A DNA stretch of 43,728 bases from Candidatus Thiomargarita nelsonii. Its GTDB lineage: Bacteria > Pseudomonadota > Gammaproteobacteria > Beggiatoales > Beggiatoaceae. The stretch spans positions 1-43,728 of the forward strand of contig JSZA02000056.1 in NCBI GenBank assembly GCA_000785145.2. The letters run 5' to 3'. Both the position numbers and the translations under genes were made by a program. Below, piece by piece: positions 16,380 to 23,704 of this stretch (the first letter of the stretch is position 1; every line of letters begins with the position of its first letter). The notes under the pieces were generated by a model that was given only the letters and a program-made list of their open reading frames with translations, had not been told where the DNA came from and did not search any database.

Positions 16380-16574
16380 ATGATGAAAACACACATCAAC
16401 ACCCACCTAACCCCCACATCCACCGCATCAATCCCCATAACCGACTGCGGATTCAAGTTCGACGATGGGATATTCGATACACTCTCTATGCATAATAGCA
16501 GAATATCTCAATGGGAAAAACATTTTTCTCGGATAAAAGATGGACTAAATAAATTAAAAATTAACTATGGATAA
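16380..16574 (+). pseudogene. Class IV aminotransferase, N-terminal fragment
   Basis: The 64-residue frame includes ITDCGFKFDDGIFDTLSMHN and ISQWEKHFSRIKDGLNKLKI, matching the opening of fold-type IV PLP enzymes (IlvE/PabC: D-x-G-F-x-x-G-D-G-x-F-x-T...H-x-x-R-x). The family is about 280-300 residues, and the catalytic lysine region is absent. It is therefore a truncated remnant, starting beside the acyltransferase pseudogene and cut before 16575. Confidence 0.7.
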
Positions 16575-16590
16575 TGTTTGTACATTTTGT

Positions 16591-16741
16591 TTAGTTCTTG
16601 TATAAATCGGTTGGCTGACCATATGCGGTCACAAGACCAGCATCAATCAAAGCTTTAAGGGCTTTTTCTTTGCTGGAAGTAATCTCATCAGTATATTTTT
16701 TTAACCGATCTAATATTTTTTTTAGCATCTTCTTGGCTCAT
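16591..16741 (-). pseudogene. Small ORF (about 50 codons) frameshifted at an A8 run
   Basis: The start MSQEDAKK breaks at a run of eight A. Dropping one A gives MSQEDAKKILDRLKKYTDEITSSKEKALKALIDAGLVT... to YKN and TAA. The unshifted version resembles small antitoxin-like proteins often found beside toxin genes, but I cannot name it. Either a true frameshift or transcriptional slippage is possible. Confidence 0.5.
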
Positions 16742-16940
16742 AAAAATCTCCAAAGTTAACAAATCAATGGGATCAGAGTAAAATTAAATCTAACTTTAAG
16801 ATATTTATAATTACAACAGTGTCTTCACTTTCTTTCTGCCTTATCGCAGCACATAAACATAACACTATCCACTGCACATGTTGAGCCCATCACAAATTTT
16901 TATTTGACTATGAGCCAATTTGATGTAGCTTATGTAAAAA

Positions 16941-17075
16941 GGTGTGTAGGACGCACCCTACACTTGCTCCAGCGTTGGAATGCAGAAGAGACGCTCCAGC
17001 GTCTATTTTTGTTCCTTACCCAAAAGAGCAATATCTGATGACGCTGGAGCGTCATGATCTGCATTGGAACGAGAA
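16941..17075. repeat. Nest of short palindromes
   Basis: An ACGCACCCT unit is followed by CCAGCGTTGGAATGCAGAAG and two GACGCTCCAGCGTC-type palindromes, one in each orientation. The rest of the gap from 16742 contains nothing I can support as a gene. Confidence 0.75.
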
Positions 17076-17078
17076 AAA

Positions 17079-17585
17079 TTATTCCGGAAATACTTCATGG
17101 TTTCTATCTAAAGCAACTAGAAAAAAAACAGATTGCGATTGAAATCCATGAACTCTAAGTTTTTTTTGATTTACTCTTAACTCGAAAAAATTAATATCTT
17201 CTGATATTTCTTGTTTTACCTCTTCAAGTATTCCTTTGAATCTCTCAGACTTAATATCGCTTATTTCATATTTTGTATATGCAATACCGTGTTTAGATTT
17301 CTTATTCCCAGTATTATAAACTTGCTCCCAAGTATAGCTTTGCAGTAGTTCAACAAATGAAGAAAACTCTTTAAGCTCCTGTGATTCCCATTCTGAAAAG
17401 CATTGCCAATCACTTTTATAGTATTTTAATGCGACATAAGGCTTTTGTTTCAGTGCTGATGAATGTTCTTTTATCTCTGGAGCAACTAAGCTAAGTATTT
17501 TTATTTCTTTTGGATTAGCTCTTATTGTAATTTTTTCAATCTCTTTATGAATAGGCTCTTTAGGTATTTTCTTTTTTTTAGCCAT
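17079..17585 (-). CDS. Putative toxin paired with a Panacea antitoxin
   Basis: The 168-residue basic protein has an N-terminal KKKKIPKEP stretch and ends FFELRVNQKKLRVHGFQSQSVFFLVALDRNHEVFPE. The R-V-x-G-F...LDxNHxxxP ending is seen by eye in small toxin-like proteins encoded beside Panacea-domain antitoxins. I start at the ATG at 17585, which overlaps the antitoxin stop by 8 bases and implies translational coupling. The molecular target is unknown. Toxin status is inferred from the pairing and should be treated as a hypothesis. Confidence 0.6.
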   Translation of the reverse strand: MAKKKKIPKEPIHKEIEKITIRANPKEIKILSLVAPEIKEHSSALKQKPYVALKYYKSDWQCFSEWESQELKEFSSFVELLQSYTWEQVYNTGNKKSKHGIAYTKYEISDIKSERFKGILEEVKQEISEDINFFELRVNQKKLRVHGFQSQSVFFLVALDRNHEVFPE

Positions 17586-18045
17586 ACAATTTATCGCCAT
17601 ATTTTTCATTGAAAAAAGATTTTAGGGATTGTTTGCTAATACGGTTTGAACACTTAACTTCTGGTGACAAATCTCCCCGTGCTTCATTCCAAGGAATGTC
17701 TTGGTGCGTTAAATGCTCCAGAGTTTTAGCTGAAACATTGCCGTATGTTTCCATAACTTGTAATAAGACATCTTTAACTTCTGAATCAAATTCAATGACT
17801 TCATCAGTCGCATCCAATGGATTCCAGCCAAAACTTTTAAATTGACTAAAAACTTCACGAACGACAGGACCATGTGACCATGCTTCCATATTTTCCGAAA
17901 AAAGCTCTCTATCAAGCAGAACTTGACACCAAGCTTCGGAAAAATATAGTAATTTTTGCAATTTTAAGTGAGTAATAACATCACCAGATTCTTTATCAAA
18001 TTGATTGATAAACCAATTTGCGACATCAATTGCTTTGTAAATCAT
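17578..18045 (-). CDS. Panacea/SocA-like (DUF4065) antitoxin
   Basis: The 155-residue protein begins MIYKAIDVANWFINQ and contains THLKLQKLLYFSEAWCQVLLD, ENMEAWSHGPVVREVFSQFK and LEHLTHQDIPWNEARGD. This is the hallmark sequence of the Panacea domain (SocA/GepA), used as an antitoxin with many unrelated toxins. It is the upstream gene of a two-gene unit with 17079-17585. Length is typical and it appears intact. It lies downstream of an AAA-ATPase remnant but is separated from it by about 60 bp. Confidence 0.88.
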   Translation of the reverse strand: MIYKAIDVANWFINQFDKESGDVITHLKLQKLLYFSEAWCQVLLDRELFSENMEAWSHGPVVREVFSQFKSFGWNPLDATDEVIEFDSEVKDVLLQVMETYGNVSAKTLEHLTHQDIPWNEARGDLSPEVKCSNRISKQSLKSFFNEKYGDKLYG

Positions 18046-18102
18046 TAGTTTTCTCCTTTTTGTATCTTTCGTGAATCAAATTTTTTGAGTCCCCCGCGTT
18101 GG

Positions 18103-18602
18103 TCAGACGGCATGTTTCCGAGGCAATCCGCCGCGAAGCCCTTGGTATATTACTTTTAGCTTATTAATCAGGCTACTGCCCTCATCAACCGTTGACTTGG
18201 TAAATTCAACCTGAAAGGCTTGAGCAAAAACGTCGATACCATTCTTTAGGATTACCCAATTGATGGGCAGTCACTTTTTTTCCATCTTTCACCAATTCAT
18301 ACGCTTCACCCTCCTCTGCCATAGAAATTATCACAGGAGAATGGGTTGCAATATAAAAAGTCGTCTTTGGAAATGACTCTTTAAGCAGTGAAATAATACG
18401 AGACTGCCATTTTGGGTGAATATGCGATTCAATCTCATCAATAAATACCATACCCTCAACATTGCTTAAATCTTTTTCATCTGTCCAGCCACCATAAGCC
18501 GCTATAATCTATTGAAAAAAATTGATAATGGAGACAAAACCCGTTGAGAGTTTGTCTATGGGTACAGCGCCTAAATACAATTTTCCTTCATCAAATTTTG
18601 GG
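18103..18602 (-). pseudogene. AAA ATPase (RecF/OLD-like), C-terminal remnant
   Basis: Pieces in more than one frame read FDEGKLYLGAVPIDKLSTGF, then VEGMVFIDEIESHIHPKWQ (Walker B), then FYIATHSPVIIS (H-loop). After a shift near 18235 they continue DVFAQAFQVEFTKSTVDEGS. This is the C-terminal half of an ABC-like AAA ATPase such as those in Septu and OLD systems, but no Walker A is present. The upstream join falls in the 65-bp repeat unit. The matching kind of N-terminal half is at 13139-13641, in the wrong order to be a simple split. Confidence 0.8.
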
Positions 18603-18680
18603 TTGATTTGATTTTAATAATTTCAGGGATGAGCTCAAAAAAAACAAGTCCAAGATAAATCAAAATACTGGCAACCTGAG
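18454..18680. repeat. Duplicated segment A (copy of 20191-20456)
   Basis: This segment, including part of the AAA-ATPase remnant and the 65-bp repeat unit, recurs almost exactly at 20191-20456. Copy A has lost half of the TCCAAGAT palindrome and then joins directly to TTTGTCTATGCTTATCATGC, identical to DUF1152 coding sequence at 21241-21260. Confidence 0.9.
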
Positions 18681-18711
18681 ACTTTGTCTATGCTTATCAT
18701 GCTCGTTATTT

Positions 18712-19932
18712 TTAGTTCACGCTTTCTTTTTTTCCAAGGTGAAAATCCCAGTCAAACTCAGGATTACACCATGAATCCAGCATAAGATTGACTTGATCGA
18801 GAGAGTTAAATGTATAGTGACCGCGATTTTTCAAACGCCACTTACCGTCTTCAAACTGTATCCTGGCACAGAACAAAAAAAATAACGGGTCATTGGGCTC
18901 CCCAAAGGCATGAAATAAAGTGAATGTTACACAACATTGACTTGCTGTTACTTTGCACTTTAGATCGCTGTCTTCATAGGGAGGTAGGTTTGGCCATAGT
19001 TGTGCAAATTGAACATAAATCGCCCTTTCTAAGACTGACATGGCCTCGGCGTTCTCAAGATTCTGAAGAAAATGGGACAATGGCTCTGCAAGACTAGGTT
19101 CAATTACTTTGCCTATAGGACGACGAACCGGGGCTATCTCGCCACCCAAATAAATCACTTCAGGTGTCTGTATCGTTTCGACAGGTTTCTGATATTTAGG
19201 CGCGGGCGCGGGGAGGAGTAACAACGGAGGTGCAATTGGCTTGAAATCGTCTTGTAACTGGCAGAACTCAGCTTTAGCCGTGGCGAGAGCCGCCTGTGCT
19301 TGGTAAATAACCGCTTGACCTTTTTGCTGTGCGACTTGCTCGGTTTTCGGGATGCCATCGAGAGCGTTTTTGGCCGCAAAAACGTCTAATTGACACGCAT
19401 CAACGACATCTTTAGCCTTATCAATTTCAATTTTTTTAGCAGCGATAACTTGTTTATCAGCCTCACGTTCCGCCGCCTTTCGACGTTTGCGCCGCTGTGC
19501 TCTAAGTCGATTTATACGAGCTTGGCGTTTAGCTATCAGTCGCTTTGAGCGAGTTTGGCGTTTAGATGAGCGAGCAATAGGTTTAATGGCTTTTAAATCG
19601 GCTTTTAAGTCACAAAGTTCAACTTTAGCCATAGAAACTTTGACACGCGCTTGATCAATAAGCAATTGAGATTTTAAGCGTGCGTGCATATCCTCTTCGG
19701 GGATACGATCTTTAGCGTTTTGGGCCTCTAAAAGTTCTATTTCACATTCAATAAGCTGAACTTGGGCATTCTCAATATCCTGCTTTTTAGCAGCAATTTC
19801 CTGTATTTTCGCCTCACGTTCAATCGCTTTTTGACGTTTGCGCTGCCTGTTTGATATCCGCTCGCAACTGGCTTGATATTTTTTTGGGCGTGGGGGGTTG
19901 CAATTGAATTGTGTTTGCTGTATATTGGTCAC
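18712..19932 (-). CDS. Unrecognised coiled-coil protein with an internal duplication
   Basis: The 406-residue protein has two similar, Lys/Arg/Glu/Ala-rich modules of roughly 100 residues. Both contain an RKRRKAAEREA/RKRQKAIEREA start, then IAAKK-x-DI, a cysteine-bearing helix, KDRIPEE or LDGIPKTE, and a K-x-E-x-C-x-L-x-x-D-x-K-x-I end. A proline-rich linker (PPLLLLPAPAP) leads to a ~130-residue C-terminal domain with tryptophans and CKVTASQCCVTFTLFHAF. I see no known family, signal peptide or membrane helix. I choose the GTG at 19932, with GGAG 7 nt upstream, over the GTG at 19968. A perfect-consensus promoter and a structured leader lie upstream. The function is unknown; the modules look like long alpha-helical hairpins. 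Confidence 0.75.
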   Translation of the reverse strand: MTNIQQTQFNCNPPRPKKYQASCERISNRQRKRQKAIEREAKIQEIAAKKQDIENAQVQLIECEIELLEAQNAKDRIPEEDMHARLKSQLLIDQARVKVSMAKVELCDLKADLKAIKPIARSSKRQTRSKRLIAKRQARINRLRAQRRKRRKAAEREADKQVIAAKKIEIDKAKDVVDACQLDVFAAKNALDGIPKTEQVAQQKGQAVIYQAQAALATAKAEFCQLQDDFKPIAPPLLLLPAPAPKYQKPVETIQTPEVIYLGGEIAPVRRPIGKVIEPSLAEPLSHFLQNLENAEAMSVLERAIYVQFAQLWPNLPPYEDSDLKCKVTASQCCVTFTLFHAFGEPNDPLFFLFCARIQFEDGKWRLKNRGHYTFNSLDQVNLMLDSWCNPEFDWDFHLGKKESVN

Positions 19933-19956
19933 TTCAATTCTCCAGAATTGTTGGGT

Positions 19957-20000
19957 GGTGACTCTCACTATTGTCTTTGTAAGTAGGACGGAGAGTCACC
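19957..20000 (-). promoter_or_regulatory. 5' leader hairpin of the coiled-coil gene
   Basis: GGTGACTCTC and its complement form a 10-bp stem with a loop of about 24 nt. On the minus-strand transcript this lies just before the ribosome-binding site. A second small hairpin (19935-19950, CAATTC/GAATTG) exposes the GGAG in and beside its loop. A regulatory role is an inference. Confidence 0.5.
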
Positions 20001-20045
20001 CGTTTCAATTAATTCACACGTTGTTTGTGTGAGGTTCTGTAGCGC

Positions 20046-20075
20046 ATTATACCTTTCTTGTCGAAATAGTGTCAA
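20046..20075 (-). promoter_or_regulatory. Perfect-consensus sigma70 promoter
   Basis: On the minus strand TTGACA (20075-20070), an 18-bp spacer and TATAAT (20051-20046) are followed by a GCGC discriminator. It would start transcription about 100 bp upstream of the coiled-coil gene. Exact hexamers plus a GC-rich discriminator are typical of strong, stringently controlled promoters. Confidence 0.8.
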
Positions 20076-20190
20076 GCAAAATATTTTGTCCCCCCCCAAA
20101 ATCATAATTTTAGCCTCTTCAATTCAACTTAAAAATTTACCCCCATTTTTCAAATCACCCCAAAAACACAAAAAGCTCAATTTTATTAAA

Positions 20191-20456
20191 CCTCAACATT
20201 GCTTAAATCTTTTTCATCTGTCCAGCCACCATAAGCCGCTATAATCTATTGAAAAAAATTGATAATGGAGACAAAACCCGTTGAGAGTTTGTCTATGGGT
20301 ACAGCGCCTAAATACAATTTTCCTTCATCAAATTTTGGGTTGATTTTTTTTCCTTCATCAAATTTTGGGTTGATTTTATTTTAATAATTTCAGGGATGAG
20401 ATCAAAAAAAACAAGTCCAAGATAAATCTTGGACTCCAAAATACTGGCAACCTGAG
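20191..20456. repeat. Duplicated segment B (copy of 18454-18680)
   Basis: It carries the same AAA-ATPase fragment and 65-bp unit as segment A, here with the intact TCCAAGAT palindrome and a local tandem duplication of about 27-30 bp around TTCATCAAATTTTGGGTTGA (20320-20375). The remaining sequence to 20859 shows a small hairpin (20584-20604, GGTGATA/TATCACC) and a second match to the repeat at 13743, but no gene. Confidence 0.9.
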
Positions 20457-20859
20457 TTATCATCACTCACAGCCGAAAAATAATCGAGAGTTACCAATGG
20501 TTTGACAAAGTGCTGACTCTTACTTTAAAACGCCAAAACCACAAAAACCGGCTTTGGTTATGTTTAAGGAGTAAGCTCCCTGGGGTGATAAACCATCTAT
20601 CACCTTTGTTATTACCTTGGATATCGGTAATGTTTGTAACTAGATATATAATTAAACTTAAACAGATTTTGAGGCTAATCTTATATAAGTTTCATAAATA
20701 TATTACTACAAATAATTATTGTCTGTCAAGATTTAATTTTTTGATTGGCTTTAATTTTGTGGTTTTTGTGTTTAATGCTAACTGTCATGTTAAAAAGTAC
20801 AAACTATGCCGGTTTAGCGTTGCATGGTGATAATCTGATTCAGGATATTAATAAAGAAA

Positions 20860-21948
20860 ATGAACATAAAATCAATACCAAAGACACCACTAAGAAGCGA
20901 ATTAATAAATCAATCCTTATATCTTCCTACTTTTCTCAAACGCTTATCTGATCCTGCTATCCGCACTGTTATGTTATGTGGCTGTGGCGGTGGATTTGAT
21001 TTTGTTCATAGTATGATTTTATACCCAGAACTCAAGAGACTGGGGAAAACAATTGTCATTGGCAGTTACTCCTTTGGTAATCCACAATACATTAAGGAAA
21101 ATGCGGAAGTCATTTTTCAGGAAGGTAACGTTATTGCTAAGCGAGTTAGGGCTAGCAGTATTTCCATTTATCCTTACTATGCACCTGAAATAAATGTTTG
21201 TTCCTTTCTGGATCGCCACTATCCAGACGAAGCCCCACACTTTGTCTATGCTTATCATGCTCGTTATTTTTCAGTTCCGTTATTGACTAAGCTCTATCAA
21301 TGGTTGATCCAAAAGCACACAGTGGATGCCATCGTACTGGTTGATGGTGGCTCTGATTCTCTGATGGTTGGGGATGAAGAAGGTCTGGGGGACCCTGTTG
21401 AGGATGCGGTTTCAGTAACGACAGTGGCATTATTGGATAATCTCAAAGCAAAGATATTAATCAATGCGGGATTGGGAACTGACAGATATAATCATGTTTC
21501 TGATGCCGCCTCTTTGAGAGCAATTGCAGAACTAACTGCTATGGGTGGCTATCTTGGTGCCATAGCTCTGGAACCATCAAACCCGGGTTTTCAATTTTAC
21601 CGAGATTGCATACAACATATCTATAAAGGTCATGGAGAAGAGGGTTTTCGTTCGGTTCTTTCTGGTGCGATCATCTCAGCAACAGAAGGGTGGTTTAGTT
21701 GGGAAAAAATCCCCCCTTTGTTAGAAAACCAAGTCCGGCAAAACCAATTATTCCTGTGGCCAATAATGGCAATGTTATGGGGATTTGATGTTGATACCGT
21801 GGCAAAACGCTCTTTAATACCGGATTGGATACGCGAACAAAAAACGCCAGAGGAATGTGATGCAGCACTGGAAGCTGGACGTGAAACTTTGGGAGATAAT
21901 TTGCGCCCTGTTGAAAATATGCCTTGCCATGAAGATGCGAGGTGGTAA
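20860..21948 (+). CDS. DUF1152 family protein
   Basis: The 362-residue protein has the glycine-rich motif MLCGCGGGFDFVHSMILYPEL near residues 38-58 and the central AIVLVDGGSDSLMVGDEEGLGDPVEDAVS. It then has INAGLGTDRYNHVSDAASLRAI, which together identify the DUF1152 family of bacteria and archaea. The biochemical role is unknown; the glycine-rich N-terminus suggests nucleotide or cofactor binding. The protein appears complete. It is convergent with nosY, whose truncated 3' end lies 48 bp away. Short fragments of this gene are found at 13768-13797 and 18681-18711. Confidence 0.88.
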   Translation: MNIKSIPKTPLRSELINQSLYLPTFLKRLSDPAIRTVMLCGCGGGFDFVHSMILYPELKRLGKTIVIGSYSFGNPQYIKENAEVIFQEGNVIAKRVRASSISIYPYYAPEINVCSFLDRHYPDEAPHFVYAYHARYFSVPLLTKLYQWLIQKHTVDAIVLVDGGSDSLMVGDEEGLGDPVEDAVSVTTVALLDNLKAKILINAGLGTDRYNHVSDAASLRAIAELTAMGGYLGAIALEPSNPGFQFYRDCIQHIYKGHGEEGFRSVLSGAIISATEGWFSWEKIPPLLENQVRQNQLFLWPIMAMLWGFDVDTVAKRSLIPDWIREQKTPEECDAALEAGRETLGDNLRPVENMPCHEDARW

Positions 21949-21996
21949 GTAGCAACCTATCAACTGACTCTACTGGCCACCAACTCAACTTTTTTT

Positions 21997-22482
21997 TCAT
22001 TTCGATGATTCTGTCATTTCGGTTTCGACGTTAGGATAAATCTTGATAAATCTTATTGGTGCCACAGATTTATCCCAAGGTACGGCAACTTGTCGCCATA
22101 ATGCCCAAATCACTGCGCCTACCATGGCTAGAAAAACGGGTAGGAAAATGACTAAAAAACGTCCGAGCATTTTTCCCCAGTACCAAGCCGATAGTGATAC
22201 GGGTAGTGATAGTAGATATTCAAATACTCCCGCTTCTCTGTCACCGGCAACCGAACGCACGGTGCTTATTAATACAAAAACGGGCAAAATAGCCATACAT
22301 AATTGTATATAGGTTAGCAATAATCGGGTTAAACCAGTAAATCCCATAATGCGGGATTCTGTTAGTCCGAAAACAAATAGGAGTACAATAATGCCCCCAA
22401 AGACGGTGGTATAAAGCAAAAACCACCGTGCCCGCAAGGATTCAGAAATATCTAGTAAGGCGGTTAGCAAAAAATGTTTCAT
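21997..22482 (-). pseudogene. nosY: NosY ABC permease, 3'-truncated
   Basis: The frame starts MKHFLLTALLDISESLRARWFLLYT and contains VLISTVRSVAGDREAGVFEYLLSLPVSLSAWYWGK, the diagnostic permease region of NosY. The full protein is about 270 residues with six membrane helices. Here it is 161 codons, and the last ~35 are read from a repeat related to the TTTCGACG...AGGAGAAATC element at 38310. Roughly the second half is missing. NosDFY is needed for copper-centre maturation of nitrous oxide reductase, so this allele is probably non-functional unless a second copy exists. It lies 13 bp after nosL. Confidence 0.82.
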
Positions 22483-22495
22483 TGAAATTGACAGT

Positions 22496-22945
22496 TCAAG
22501 GTGTTGATTGAATGTGAGGCGGTTTATGAGGCTTATGCTTTTTTGCCAACATTTGAGCTTTAGCCGTTGCAAAATCCACACTGCCTTCCACCAGTTCCGC
22601 GACGGCACCGAAATCAAAATCCATCGGAGTCATTTGCCCGGGCACATAATAGGCAGTGCGAGCATCTATCCATTGCCCATTGCGATAATCTGTTACCCAG
22701 ATTTTAGGCGTCTTATCCCATGTTTGTTTGTTGAGCCAATGCAGCGCACAACCCAAGTCATCAAAGACATAGGCCTTATTTTTGGGACCACCACGAACTT
22801 GAGCGGCAAAATGTCGTGAGCTAACGGCCATTTTACAGCGTTCACAACTATCCCGATCCCATTTGATTTCTACGGTACCGGTATCATTATTGCTACAACT
22901 AATAAGTAGGGTAACAACACTTAACATGTAAAATAAATATTTCAT
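22496..22945 (-). CDS. nosL: NosL copper-binding lipoprotein
   Basis: The 149-residue protein has a lipoprotein signal (SVVTLLISCSNN, lipid on Cys17) and the NosL copper motif CERCKMAVSSRHFAAQV. It then has DDLGCALHWL and WVTDYRNGQWIDARTAYYVPG. NosL delivers Cu(I) to apo nitrous oxide reductase in the periplasm. It overlaps nosF by four bases (22942-22945, ATGA). The order nosF-nosL-nosY differs from the nosF-nosY-nosL order of Wolinella. Intact. Confidence 0.93.
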   Translation of the reverse strand: MKYLFYMLSVVTLLISCSNNDTGTVEIKWDRDSCERCKMAVSSRHFAAQVRGGPKNKAYVFDDLGCALHWLNKQTWDKTPKIWVTDYRNGQWIDARTAYYVPGQMTPMDFDFGAVAELVEGSVDFATAKAQMLAKKHKPHKPPHIQSTP

Positions 22946-23589
22946 TTTTTCAATTCCACCTTTTCATCTATAACAACTTTGCCCATATCCAATTCCAGCA
23001 CCCGATTAACTAAAGCAGCGAGTTCGTCTAGGCGATGACTGGATATGAGTGTAATCGCTTGTTCTTGTTTTTCTTGAAGTAATTCTAAAAATATTTGCCG
23101 CGCCTTTGGATCGAGATTAGCGGCTGGTTCGTCCATAATTAAGATGTCACTGTTACGCCCCAAGGCGATAGCAATTAACAATTTTTGTTTTTGTCCTCCT
23201 GATAGTTTAACAAATGGCTGATGTAAAAGCGTTTGGATATCTAAACCCAATTGTAGAGTCAGATCAATTATCTGTTTTGGAGCCGTGTTACATACGCCAG
23301 CGGCAAATTGTATGAGTTGTTTGACTGGCATTTTTAATGGGGGCGGTAATTGTGGCACAAAACCTATTCGTGCGAGTACCTTTTGCCGATGATGGCGTGG
23401 ATTCAAGCCTCCGATGCTAATTGTGCCGTCACAAGAATATTCACCTAATAGGCAACGCATCAATGTTGTTTTGCCGGCTCCGTTGGAGCCGACTAGGGCA
23501 ATATGTTCTCCGGGCTGAATTTGGAGACTGACATTTTCTAAAACGGGTTTGCGTTTGAATCGCTTGGAAACTTGTTCGAGAATAATCAT
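22942..23589 (-). CDS. nosF: NosF ABC ATPase
   Basis: The 215-residue protein has Walker A GSNGAGKTT, signature LSGGQKQKLLIA, Walker B DILIMDEPAANLDP and an H-loop (LISSHRLDE), all present and well spaced. It is shorter than typical NosF (about 300), having essentially only the nucleotide-binding domain. With NosY and NosD it forms the complex that matures the copper sites of NosZ. Its upstream neighbour is now a MITE and the dead hsdR rather than nosH, so it may have lost its native promoter or read-through. Confidence 0.9.
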   Translation of the reverse strand: MIILEQVSKRFKRKPVLENVSLQIQPGEHIALVGSNGAGKTTLMRCLLGEYSCDGTISIGGLNPRHHRQKVLARIGFVPQLPPPLKMPVKQLIQFAAGVCNTAPKQIIDLTLQLGLDIQTLLHQPFVKLSGGQKQKLLIAIALGRNSDILIMDEPAANLDPKARQIFLELLQEKQEQAITLISSHRLDELAALVNRVLELDMGKVVIDEKVELKK

Positions 23590-23610
23590 TTTTTTTTAGA
23601 GAGGTTCCTT

Positions 23611-23687
23611 CACAAAGGGCAACCACAAGGGATTGCCCCTACAGAGGATCGCAATGTAGGGGCAATCCTTTATGGTTGCCCTGTGTG
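23611..23687. repeat. GGGCAACC-family palindromic element, copy 2, at the island edge
   Basis: Inverted ends (CACA-AGGGCAACC / GGTTGCCCTGTGTG) lie between nosF and the end of hsdR. This element marks the left border of the restriction island inserted in the nos cluster. Confidence 0.88.
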
Positions 23688-23704
23688 TTTAAAAAGGGAT
23701 AAGT

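Noticed and set aside
16941..17075. Possible CRISPR array from closely spaced short palindromes
   Set aside because: The units differ in sequence and spacing, and there are no regular repeats with unique spacers or cas genes. No CRISPR array was seen elsewhere.
20001..20045. tRNA or rRNA leader downstream of the strong promoter
   Set aside because: No cloverleaf, boxA or rRNA sequence follows; the transcript leads into the coiled-coil gene.
20510..20860. Possible small genes upstream of DUF1152
   Set aside because: Only AT-rich overlapping short frames with no protein-like features; a hairpin at 20584-20604 is the only structure seen.
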